DNA from: Candidatus Scalindua sp.
GTDB lineage: Bacteria > Planctomycetota > Brocadiia > Brocadiales > Scalinduaceae
Direction of reading: 5' to 3'
Assembly (NCBI GenBank): GCA_030748215.1
Contig: JASMMK010000055.1
Coordinates: 1 to 40,565 of the forward strand
Length of the DNA: 40,565 bases
The position numbers and the translations under genes are program-made. Shown here one piece after another: positions 24,512 to 31,513 of this stretch; positions within the stretch are counted from its first letter, which is position 1, and every line of letters begins with the position of its first letter. The notes under the pieces were generated by a model that saw only the letters and a program-made list of their open reading frames with translations, was not told the origin of the DNA and made no database searches.

Positions 24512-26410
24512 TCACGCAGTTAACTGCTCTATGAATGCTTCTATCCTGGTCTTTGTCTGACCATCACTTTTCGCACTATCACAATTTATATGGAGCAGAG
24601 GAATATGCTGCTTCTCAAACTCTTCCTTGACTAAAGGATAATCATATAAGGTGTGATCGCAGAATTTTAAGGAGTGATATATTGCTCCGCTTATTGCTCT
24701 TCTCTCGATAAGGGATACTATACTTTTAATTCTCCCGAAGACGTCAACCATCCTGGAGCAGGGTGATCTTTTTAAATATCTTTCCGCAATTGATTGGTAA
24801 GGGTTGTCTGTTATTTCTACTTTCTTGTCAAAGTACCTGCTGCCTGTGCAGAAATCCTCTGATACCACCCTGGCACCAGCATCTTCAATCATTTTGACTA
24901 TCTCTTCATTTTCCATTATACTTCCCCAAATAAAGAGCTTTGGTACCGGGTCTACTTCAGGAACATCGCCTATTTTCTTCATGAGAGAGGTGAGGGATGA
25001 TACATAGTCCTGGAATTTTTCAGGTACTGCATTTATGCCATTCATCAGTAATGTGTATATTTCATAACCTGAATACCCAACGTAACCGTTCCATTGCTTT
25101 TGTAAAAATTCAGTAACGTTATCTCTCATTCCGTTGTACAAAGAGATAGTTCGATTGATGTCTTCATTCTGTATTTTAAGCTTAAAGTGATTCTCCAGCC
25201 TTTGTTTGAATACTTGAATTTCATCGGCAAAATATTGTACGGATGCATCGTCGCTGTTTTTTGGGATATCGAGAAAATAATTAAATTTTTCTTCTTTATC
25301 CATTTTTATCCACGCGTCGTAGAGTCGTCTCATACCATCACAGGAATTAGTAAACACTAGTCCTTCAAGATGATCCAGTTCTCCCGCTACCTTTTTATCG
25401 GTAAGAGTTTTTATATACGAACATATATTACTGCAGAGAAGTGATTCGCCAGAAGCTCCATTTTCATCGTTTATGCCTTTTATCCTTACGGGGTGATATC
25501 CTGCTGCTCTAATAATTTCGACGGGCGTATAAGTACAAAAATAACCAATCTTAGGCATCTTGCCATCGTCCAGCTGGACATCGGAGATCGAAGCCTGGCT
25601 GTCACCAACCTCTTCAGTAGATTCCTTTGGGGTTGCACTTGCATTTTCTAAGGCAATTAAGGCTGCCCCCAGGGCGCCGATTATCTGTGGCTCATCAGCT
25701 ATCTTAATAGTGCAGAGCAGCTTTTTTTCAAGTTCACGTACAACTCCTATATTCTTGGCAACACCTCCGGTCATTACAACTGTTTCTTCCAGCCCAACTC
25801 TTTTTGCCTGCCCTGATACTCTTTTTGCAATGGAGATATGTAATGCCCTGCAGATGTCTGGAGTCTTGTGGTCAGCACCAATAAGAGAAACAACCTCTGA
25901 TTCTGCGAAGACTGTACACAGGCTGCTGATAGAAACATTATCTTTTCCCTCAAGTGAGAGCTCTCCCATCTCATCAAGTTCAATTTCCAACGTCCTTGCC
26001 ATTACCTCAAGGAATCTTCCTGTTCCAGCTGCGCACTTATCGTTCATGGAAAAGTCAAGAACATTGCCTTTAGCATCCAGTTTTATGGCTTTACTATCTT
26101 GTCCGCCGATATCTATAACAGTTCTGGCATCCGGAAAGAAATGGTTTGCGCCTTTAGCGTGGCATGTAATTTCAGTTACAACTTCATTGGCAAAAGGGAC
26201 CTTGATCCTTCCATATCCAGTCGCAACTATATAGTCTAAGTCTTTTGCTTCTAATTTAGTGACGTCTAATATATGTTTAAATATCTTGTCGCAAGCTTTT
26301 TTACTACTGGCGCCTGTGGCAATTACTTCATAGGCTACGATTTCTCTCTCCTCATTTACCAGTACGGCATCTGTTGATAAAGAGCCTATGTCTATTCCAA
26401 GTGTTAACAT
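24512..26410 (-). CDS. Fusion of ATP-dependent reductase activator (HgdC/BadF type) with an HgdB-like dehydratase subunit
   Basis: This 632-residue protein has two halves. Residues 1-255 are a BadF/HgdC activator: GIDIGSLSTDAVLV, VIDIGGQDSKAIK, Cys126 in NDKCAAGTGRFLEVMA, Cys165 in SSLCTVFAESEVVSLI (the two Cys that hold the inter-subunit [4Fe-4S]), VMTGGVAKNIGVV and GALGAALIAL. An acidic, Ser/Thr linker (about 257-285) joins this to a second domain of about 345 residues. That domain has YFCTYTPVEIIRAAG, LLCSNICSYIKTL, FTNSCDGMRRLYDAW, EDFCTGSRYF and a closing LLHINCDSAKSDGQTKTRIEAF, the HgdB pattern. The activator uses ATP to push one electron at very low potential into the dehydratase part. 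Most systems keep these as separate proteins. An operator-like dyad lies in its promoter. Confidence 0.88.
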   Translation of the reverse strand: MLTLGIDIGSLSTDAVLVNEEREIVAYEVIATGASSKKACDKIFKHILDVTKLEAKDLDYIVATGYGRIKVPFANEVVTEITCHAKGANHFFPDARTVIDIGGQDSKAIKLDAKGNVLDFSMNDKCAAGTGRFLEVMARTLEIELDEMGELSLEGKDNVSISSLCTVFAESEVVSLIGADHKTPDICRALHISIAKRVSGQAKRVGLEETVVMTGGVAKNIGVVRELEKKLLCTIKIADEPQIIGALGAALIALENASATPKESTEEVGDSQASISDVQLDDGKMPKIGYFCTYTPVEIIRAAGYHPVRIKGINDENGASGESLLCSNICSYIKTLTDKKVAGELDHLEGLVFTNSCDGMRRLYDAWIKMDKEEKFNYFLDIPKNSDDASVQYFADEIQVFKQRLENHFKLKIQNEDINRTISLYNGMRDNVTEFLQKQWNGYVGYSGYEIYTLLMNGINAVPEKFQDYVSSLTSLMKKIGDVPEVDPVPKLFIWGSIMENEEIVKMIEDAGARVVSEDFCTGSRYFDKKVEITDNPYQSIAERYLKRSPCSRMVDVFGRIKSIVSLIERRAISGAIYHSLKFCDHTLYDYPLVKEEFEKQHIPLLHINCDSAKSDGQTKTRIEAFIEQLTA

Positions 26411-26480
26411 TAATATTTTCTCCTTAGAGATTCGTTAATCGTGTTTAGTACGTCTATTGATCTGGAAAAAGTAACCGTAA

Positions 26481-26509
26481 ACACTAACATATCGTTAGTG
26501 TATAGTCAA
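26481..26509 (-). promoter_or_regulatory. Promoter with embedded operator-like inverted repeat, activator-dehydratase operon
   Basis: On the minus strand TTGACT (26509-26504) is followed after 17 bases by TAGTGT (26486-26481). Inside it, ACACTAAC (26481-26488) and GTTAGTGT (26494-26501) are perfect complements separated by five bases. A TetR-like repressor bound there would cover the spacer and -10. The dyad is 70-90 bases before the ATG at 26410. Confidence 0.6.
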
Positions 26510-26687
26510 GGTATTGTTTTAGTTCTTTTTCCTTGTAACTCTTTTTTATACCATGAAATAAGTATGGAATCAGATTGCAGATTATTGTTGATGTTTTTAC
26601 TTATTGTGTTTTAATTGCTGCTTTCTCATCGAGGCGAATTCTTACAATTAAATAGGGATAGTAGCCTGTTAAGATTGGTTATATATT

Positions 26688-27065
26688 ATGGAAAACAAAG
26701 TATTTCAAGAAAGGATAGTTGAAGTGGAAGAGCATAGAAAGCAGAAGCGTCAGCTCTTACGTTATTATTTGTGGGTTTTTAATAAAAAAGACAACTCACT
26801 GATAGGCCATGTAGGGGATATTACTACGGAAGGAGTAATGCTGGTTAGCAAAAAATTAATAGAGGTTGGAAAAATAATTCAATTTAGAATGGAACCCTCT
26901 AGATTTAAAATAAGGGAAAGTAGAGATGTGGAGTGTATGGGAACTTGTGTCTGGTCAAAAGGTGATGCAGATCCGGATTTTTACATCGCAGGTTTCAAAT
27001 TGAATAAATTGGAAGAGAAGGATAGTGAGTTTATTTGCGATCTGATCTCTGAGGCGAAATATTGA
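26688..27065 (+). CDS. PilZ-domain protein (probable cyclic-di-GMP receptor)
   Basis: This 125-residue protein is a single PilZ-like domain. The N-terminal basic stretch RKQKRQLLRYYL supplies the RxxxR-type arginines. The second motif, D/NxSxxG, appears as GDITTEGVML, with Thr where Ser is usual. A beta-barrel pattern follows (IIQFRMEPS, VECMGTCVWS, YIAGFKL). Proteins of this type bind cyclic-di-GMP and alter motility, exopolysaccharide or transcription. It stands alone between two intergenic regions and is followed by a bidirectional terminator. The fold call is good; binding is inference. Confidence 0.75.
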   Translation: MENKVFQERIVEVEEHRKQKRQLLRYYLWVFNKKDNSLIGHVGDITTEGVMLVSKKLIEVGKIIQFRMEPSRFKIRESRDVECMGTCVWSKGDADPDFYIAGFKLNKLEEKDSEFICDLISEAKY

Positions 27066-27147
27066 GTGATAGATGCTGATTTGTAAATTGTAGTAAGAGT
27101 AATGCAGACAGTCTCTTGTGCTTGCGAGATTGTATTTGTTTAATGAG

Positions 27148-27182
27148 AAAAGGCTTATAAGGGCAAGCCTTATAAGCCTTTT
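27148..27182. terminator. Bidirectional terminator between the PilZ gene and the glycyl-radical-like gene
   Basis: AAAAGGCTTATAAGG (27148-27162) pairs with CCTTATAAGCCTTTT (27168-27182) in a perfect 15-bp stem with a five-base loop. Both strands end in a T-run, and the element lies between two convergent genes. Confidence 0.92.
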
Positions 27183-27257
27183 AGTGGGGTATAATTTAAT
27201 CATTTGTTTCCTGTGAAGTTGTTTGGATATACAGTCTGCACAGAAAACGAGTTATTG

Positions 27258-27704
27258 TTATAACGAATCAATCATGTCCATACGATCGTCTTGGAAGAGC
27301 GGGTTTTGGCCAGTAAGTCCGTAACTACCTTTAGCACGGTCTCTCAGCTCTCCTACTTTTGATTTGTTCCAGTTGTTAACTCTGGAATAGTAACCAACGA
27401 TCCTTGTGATACCATTAAGTACGATAGGAGCCCTGTCATTCTGAATTACGTTTACGAATTCTTGAGCTTTGTCGGAATCTGTAACTTTTCTTACGATTTC
27501 TTCAATTGAGACTTCAACGTATGCTCCCTCGATGCCTTCATTCTTGCTGTAGTCTCTTATTACAAAAACTTCTTCATTTGCTGGGATTGCTGTGCCAATT
27601 ACTTCGAGATCTGAAGACAGCTCTACGGCCTCTACGAAAAGAGTTAAGCCTTTTTCAATTCTCTCTGCAACTTCTGTGTTTTCCTTTAACATTTCTGCTG
27701 TCAC
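27258..27704 (-). CDS. Stand-alone protein with an NrdD-like glycyl-radical C-terminal domain
   Basis: The start is a GTG at 27704 with GGGAG six bases upstream. The 148-residue product ends with a segment (residues 97-130) reading NGITRIVGYYSRVNNWNKSKVGELRDR. That matches the C-terminal glycyl-radical region of anaerobic class III ribonucleotide reductase (in E. coli NrdD it reads RRVCGYLG...NAGKQEEVKRR), so Gly104 is the candidate radical site. The zinc Cys pairs that precede it in NrdD are missing: there is no Cys at all. Residues 1-95 are an acidic helical domain with VEAVELSSDLEVIGT and a beta-rich middle; I do not recognise it. Full NrdD is about 700 residues and is not in the window. 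It has its own promoter and terminator. Role unknown. Confidence 0.7.
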   Translation of the reverse strand: MTAEMLKENTEVAERIEKGLTLFVEAVELSSDLEVIGTAIPANEEVFVIRDYSKNEGIEGAYVEVSIEEIVRKVTDSDKAQEFVNVIQNDRAPIVLNGITRIVGYYSRVNNWNKSKVGELRDRAKGSYGLTGQNPLFQDDRMDMIDSL

Positions 27705-27775
27705 TTATGTCTCCCTTCATAAAAATTCAAAATATAAAATAAATTGGAACTTATCATCAGATAGAAAGGCAACTA

Positions 27776-27833
27776 GATAAGTGCATTACTTATCAATGAG
27801 CGGTTAATATACTGATTATTAACAGAAAGTCAA
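27776..27833 (-). promoter_or_regulatory. Promoter and 5'-leader stem-loop of the glycyl-radical-like gene
   Basis: On the minus strand TTGACT (27833-27828), 16 bases, and TATATT (27811-27806) make a good sigma70 promoter (5/6 and 5/6). The start near 27799 leaves a leader of about 95 bases. Right at its beginning GATAAGT (27776-27782) and ACTTATC (27788-27794) pair perfectly around five bases, which could be an operator or an mRNA-stabilising hairpin. Confidence 0.65.
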
Positions 27834-28267
27834 GCACGTTTTTCGAGAAGCATACAAAATGTTGTACCCTTGTGATATTTACACACAACATTTATAGTCA
27901 CAAAGGTGTTTCATATCATAGGTTACAGGAAAAGGAGGAATTATTAAATTTAGATGATTTTTTTAGGTTTTTATTTAAAAAAAGTGAAAAAGAAAACGTT
28001 GTTGTCGCTGCTGTTGCAGTTTTAAAATAGAGAAAATTGTTCGCAACTTGCGTAAGGCACTATGAACAAAGAAATTATTGCTTTTAATGCCGTGTTGTTT
28101 TGTGCTCTTTACTTGGGGTTATTATGATTACCGGAAATATTTCACAAGGATATAAAGGCAGTATCAAGAAAATTATTAACTATTCAGGCCCTTCTGTGTC
28201 TGGCCTAACACATTATGATGATGATAGTTACAGCTTTTATAGCCGCTTTATAAAATCTGTTCAACAA
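27834..28267. other. Intergenic region between the glycyl-radical-like gene and the groEL terminator
   Basis: The stretch is AT-rich and has no convincing gene. A plus-strand open frame of 52 codons (GTG at 27872 to TAG at 28030) ends EKENVVVAAVAVLK and includes an AGGAGG at 27933-27938 with no usable start codon at the right distance, so it may be a decayed remnant. A further open frame at 28100-28312 runs through the groEL terminator and is not credible. Confidence 0.4.
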
Positions 28268-28301
28268 AAAAGCCGACCCACAAATGTAGGCCGGCTTTTA
28301 G
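28268..28301 (-). terminator. Rho-independent terminator of groEL
   Basis: On the minus strand AAAAGCCGGCCTACA and TGTGGGTCGGCTTTT pair with one internal mismatch around a short loop. The stem is followed by a T-run and starts 38 bases after the groEL stop. Confidence 0.85.
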
Positions 28302-28338
28302 AAAAACTGTAGCATCTATTTTGTTGAAAAACTGGAGT

Positions 28339-29982
28339 TTAGTACATATCTCCATATCCACCATATCCGCCACCACCTGCAGGCATAGCTGGTGCTTTCT
28401 TCTTTTCCGGAACTTTTCCTATCATTGCGTCAGTAGTTAACAGGAGCGTTGCAATGCTTGACGCATTCTGGATTGCGGTCCTGACCACTTTAGTCGGATC
28501 TACAATCCCCTGTTTAACCATATCACAGTATTTTGCTTTGCCAGCGTCGTAGCCTTGGTTTCCCTCGGCATTGGTGACGTTTTCCACAACGATTGGAGCA
28601 TTATCTCCTGCGTTTTCAGCAATCTGATTTAAAGGTGCAGTCAGAGCTCTGCGAACAATATCAACACCTATTGCTTCATCTCCCTTAAGTTTCAGGGATT
28701 TCAACTTGCCGATTGCTCGAATAAATGCGACACCACCTCCAGGCAGTATGCCCTCTTCAACGGCAGCCCTGGTAGCATGCAGAGCATCTTCTACCCTTGC
28801 CTTCTTCTCTTTCATTTCGCTTTCGGTTGCTGCGCCGACATTTATCATTGCAACACCGCCAGTCAATTTTGCGAGTCTCTCTTCCAGCTTCTCTATATCA
28901 TAATCAGAACTGGTATTCTGGATTTCTGCTCGGATCTGTTCGATTCTTCCCTGTATCGCTTTGCTGCTTCCTGCTCCCTCTATAACAGTCGTGTTTTCCT
29001 TATCAATCTCAATCTTCTTGGCTCTTCCAAGATCTTTGAGTTCTAAGGTTTCGAGATTTATACCTAAATCTTCAAAGACTGCCTGTCCGCCTGTAAGTGT
29101 TGCAATATCCTCTAACATTGCTTTTCTTCTGTCACCAAAACCAGGTGCCTTTACAGCAGCACATTTTAATGTTCCGCGAAGTTTGTTGACTACAAGAAGA
29201 GTCAAAGCCTCTCCCTCAATGTCTTCTGTGATTATCATCAGCGGTTTGCCGCTTTGTGCGACCTTTTCCAAAACAGGTAAAATAGTCTTTGCCGATGATA
29301 TTTTCTTTTCATGGATAAGGATATAAGGATCTTCCAGGATAGTTTGCATCTTTGCAGGATCTGTTACAAAATATGGAGAGAGATATCCTTTATCAAATTG
29401 TAAACCTTCGATCCATGTTGATTCCGTTTGAAGACTCTTTCCTTCTTCAACTGTAATAACACCATCCTTACCAACTTTTTCCATCGCATCGGCAATGATA
29501 TTGCCTATTTCGGTGTCATGATTTGAGGATACGGTGCCTACCTGTTCTATCTCTTTCCTGCCTTTAACAGGGATACTCATTGCTCTCAATGCCTCCACAA
29601 CCTTTTCGACGGCTTTCTCGACACCTCGTTTGAGTGCCATTGCATCTGCGCCTGCAACTACATTTTTCAAACCTTCTTGAAATATAGCTTCTGCAAGTAC
29701 GGTAGCAGTAGTAGTACCGTCGCCGGCTACATTGCTTGTCTTTGCCGCTACAGACTTTACCATTTGTGCTCCAATATTTTCTAAATGGTCTTCAAGCTCG
29801 ATCTCTTTGGCAACTGTTACGCCGTCTTTAGTTATTGTTGGTGAGCCAAAACTTTTTTGTAGTATTACGTTTCTTCCTCTTGGACCAAGAGTTATCTTGA
29901 CAGCAGAAGCGAGCTGATTGATACCTCTCTTCAAAGATTCAAATGCGTCCTGGTTAAAAACAATCTTTTTCTTCTCAGACAT
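28339..29982 (-). CDS. groEL: 60-kDa chaperonin GroEL
   Basis: This 547-residue chaperonin assembles into the double-ring folding machine. Landmarks are [35 protein letters not shown], the ATP-site [17 protein letters not shown], an apical domain with [41 protein letters not shown], and VALAA-type hinge residues in [15 protein letters not shown]. The length is normal. The C-terminal tail is [12 protein letters not shown], with Gly-Tyr repeats where many bacteria have Gly-Gly-Met repeats. A consensus AGGAGG lies upstream of the ATG. No groES gene is next to it, so this is either the second groEL of the genome or an unlinked copy. I found no CIRCE element in the upstream 370 bases. Confidence 0.97.
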   Translation of the reverse strand: MSEKKKIVFNQDAFESLKRGINQLASAVKITLGPRGRNVILQKSFGSPTITKDGVTVAKEIELEDHLENIGAQMVKSVAAKTSNVAGDGTTTATVLAEAIFQEGLKNVVAGADAMALKRGVEKAVEKVVEALRAMSIPVKGRKEIEQVGTVSSNHDTEIGNIIADAMEKVGKDGVITVEEGKSLQTESTWIEGLQFDKGYLSPYFVTDPAKMQTILEDPYILIHEKKISSAKTILPVLEKVAQSGKPLMIITEDIEGEALTLLVVNKLRGTLKCAAVKAPGFGDRRKAMLEDIATLTGGQAVFEDLGINLETLELKDLGRAKKIEIDKENTTVIEGAGSSKAIQGRIEQIRAEIQNTSSDYDIEKLEERLAKLTGGVAMINVGAATESEMKEKKARVEDALHATRAAVEEGILPGGGVAFIRAIGKLKSLKLKGDEAIGVDIVRRALTAPLNQIAENAGDNAPIVVENVTNAEGNQGYDAGKAKYCDMVKQGIVDPTKVVRTAIQNASSIATLLLTTDAMIGKVPEKKKAPAMPAGGGGYGGYGDMY

Positions 29983-30356
29983 GCTTTAAAAACCTCCTTT
30001 TTATCTGTTCTATCTAAATAAATTAGTTTTATATATTGTTGGGTTGAGTAATGATAGCAAACAAAGTGCCTGATATGTGGAACTACTATTTATTTATTCA
30101 CTTTCTCTATTCAATATCTACCTAAAGCGTTTTTAATCAACAGGTCTATAGTATCGTGGGTATGGAAAAGTTGGTATATTTTTTTTGAACTTAGTGGCAG
30201 AATTCTATCGTACTGCCTAATTGGCAGTTGCTTAACATTGTGCAAACTCAAGAAGATGTCATACTGGCAGTTAACATGCTGAAGTTGGATTTTTCTGCTC
30301 AAAACAGATGTAACATGTTTTGATTATAAACCTTAGGTATTTTTAGAGAATAGATT
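29983..30356. promoter_or_regulatory. groEL upstream region with repeated TGGCAG motifs
   Basis: These 374 bases lie between groEL (-) and the tRNA. No gene is supported: an open frame at 30111-30302 has no ribosome-binding site. Three copies of TGGCAG occur at 30195, 30222 and 30265, the last two as TGGCAGTT. A small inverted repeat ACTGCC-TAATT-GGCAGT is at 30212-30228. These could bind a heat-shock or other regulator. Confidence 0.4.
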
Positions 30357-30440
30357 TGCCGAAGCGGGGATTCGAACCCCGACATCCTTGCGGACACTAG
30401 CTCCTGAAGCTAGCGCGTCTGCCAATTCCGCCACTTCGGC
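30357..30440 (-). tRNA. tRNA-Leu (anticodon CAG)
   Basis: The minus strand gives an 84-base cloverleaf: acceptor GCCGAAG/CTTCGGC, a D-arm with AATTGGCAGA, anticodon stem CTAGC/GCTAG around the loop TTCAGGA, a long class II variable arm (TGTCCGCAAGGAT) and the T-loop GGTTCGAATCC. The anticodon is CAG, reading CUG leucine codons. The discriminator base is A, and no 3' CCA is encoded. Confidence 0.96.
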
Positions 30441-30542
30441 TTGTATAGGTAAAACGGTGTAGAATACGTGTATAAGGCTATTAAGCCTTGAAATTTGATG
30501 GTATGTCTGTTAATATAGAAAACTTTGGATCTGTTTGTCAAC

Positions 30543-30983
30543 ATGGAAATTGTATCAACTAACAAAAAGGCCCGTTTCAATTATGAGATTATTGAAAAAA
30601 TAGAAGCGGGGATTTCGTTAAAGGGCACAGAAGTTAAATCGGTTCGTAATAAAAATGTGAGTATCGGTGAAAGTTATGCCCAAATTAAGAATAATGAGGT
30701 CTTTCTTCACAACCTGCACATAAGCCCGTACGAACAGGGAAATCGGGAGAATCATGACCCTATACGTGTAAGAAAATTACTTCTTCATAAACAGGAAATC
30801 AAGAAGTTAGTTAGTAAAATACAGCTAAAGGGACTCTCTTTGGTCCCTCTTTCAATTTATTTAAAGAAAGGAAAAATAAAGATTGAACTGGCGGTTGGCC
30901 GAGGCAAACGATTGGTAGATAAAAGAGAGTCCATGAAGAAGAGGGCAGTTGATCGTGAAATTGCCCGTGTTGTAAAAAGATAA
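30543..30983 (+). CDS. smpB: SsrA-binding protein SmpB
   Basis: The ATG at 30543 is preferred to an upstream TTG at 30525. The 146-residue protein opens with the conserved EIVSTNKKARFNYEIIEKIEAGISLKGTEVKSVR and has the loop SYAQIKNNEVFLHNLHISPYEQGNRENHDP, plus the basic C-terminal tail GKRLVDKRESMKKRAVDREIARV. It binds tmRNA and takes it to stalled ribosomes in trans-translation. Its gene ends 20 bases before the tmRNA gene, so both components are probably expressed together. Confidence 0.97.
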   Translation: MEIVSTNKKARFNYEIIEKIEAGISLKGTEVKSVRNKNVSIGESYAQIKNNEVFLHNLHISPYEQGNRENHDPIRVRKLLLHKQEIKKLVSKIQLKGLSLVPLSIYLKKGKIKIELAVGRGKRLVDKRESMKKRAVDREIARVVKR

Positions 30984-31003
30984 GGAAGTTTATGTAAGTT
31001 TAA

Positions 31004-31357
31004 GGGGGCGAAAGGTTTCGACCGAGTAACTGGATGCAAAAGTTGCACTCTGAGGTCGTCAGGAGGCCTCATAAAACACCTGACAAAAACTTAAATGCTG
31101 ATAATGAACTAGCATTGGCTGCGTAAAACCGGCCGCGTCTTTTCATTCCTCTCCTGCGGGATTGACTTGGCGAAAAATAGCAGGATAGTTAAACCTTTTC
31201 GCTCAAAGGGGGTTTGACGAAACTTTATTTTGAGATAGCGGTATTGAAGGCCTGTCTGTCGGCATTCAATACGGCGAAATTAAAAGATAGACTATGTGTG
31301 TAGACGCTTTTGCTGAAATACTTTGGGACGCGGGTTCGATTCCCGCCGCTTCCACCA
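31004..31357 (+). ncRNA. ssrA: Transfer-messenger RNA (tmRNA)
   Basis: The tRNA-like ends pair: GGGGGCG at 31004-31010 with CGCTTCC at 31347-31353 (two G-T wobbles), followed by A and an encoded CCA (31355-31357). The D-like loop region reads AAAGGTTTCGACC, and the T-arm is CGCGGGTTCGATTCCCGC. The tag frame ends GCT-GAT-AAT-GAA-CTA-GCA-TTG-GCT-GCG (31097-31123) and then TAA (31124-31126), giving a tag C-terminus of ADNELALAA, a normal degradation signal. The exact resume codon is not certain; upstream in-frame codons give KNLN before it. Length 354. Confidence 0.97.
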
Positions 31358-31416
31358 TTTACAATTATTTAAGTCTTGCCCAAATCGAGCGATTTTACTT
31401 CTCTATGTAATGAATA

Positions 31417-31459
31417 GTAGTCGCCTGCCCCGGCTGGCGTTTCTTATCATCCGATGGGT
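31417..31459 (+). repeat. REP-like palindromic dispersed repeat, copy B
   Basis: This matches copy A (5774-5816, opposite strand) at 33 of 43 bases without gaps. The shared parts are GTAG at one end and GGCGTTTCT-ATCATCC toward the other. Its own hairpin CGCC-t-GCC/GGC-t-GGCG occupies the place of copy A's palindrome, with paired changes that keep the stem. It lies in the 156-base gap between ssrA and dacB. Confidence 0.72.
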
Positions 31460-31513
31460 GCAAGTAAGTTACTCAACCTAAAGGATACGGCTACGTAAAT
31501 CGCTATAATTAAG

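Noticed and set aside
25560-26234. 224-codon plus-strand frame opposite the activator gene
   Set aside because: Antisense shadow; the activator motifs on the minus strand are decisive.
28100-28312. 70-codon frame near the groEL terminator
   Set aside because: It reads through the terminator hairpin and shows no family similarity.
30111-30302. 63-codon minus-strand frame upstream of groEL
   Set aside because: No ribosome-binding site, overlaps the repeated TGGCAG motifs, no recognised family.
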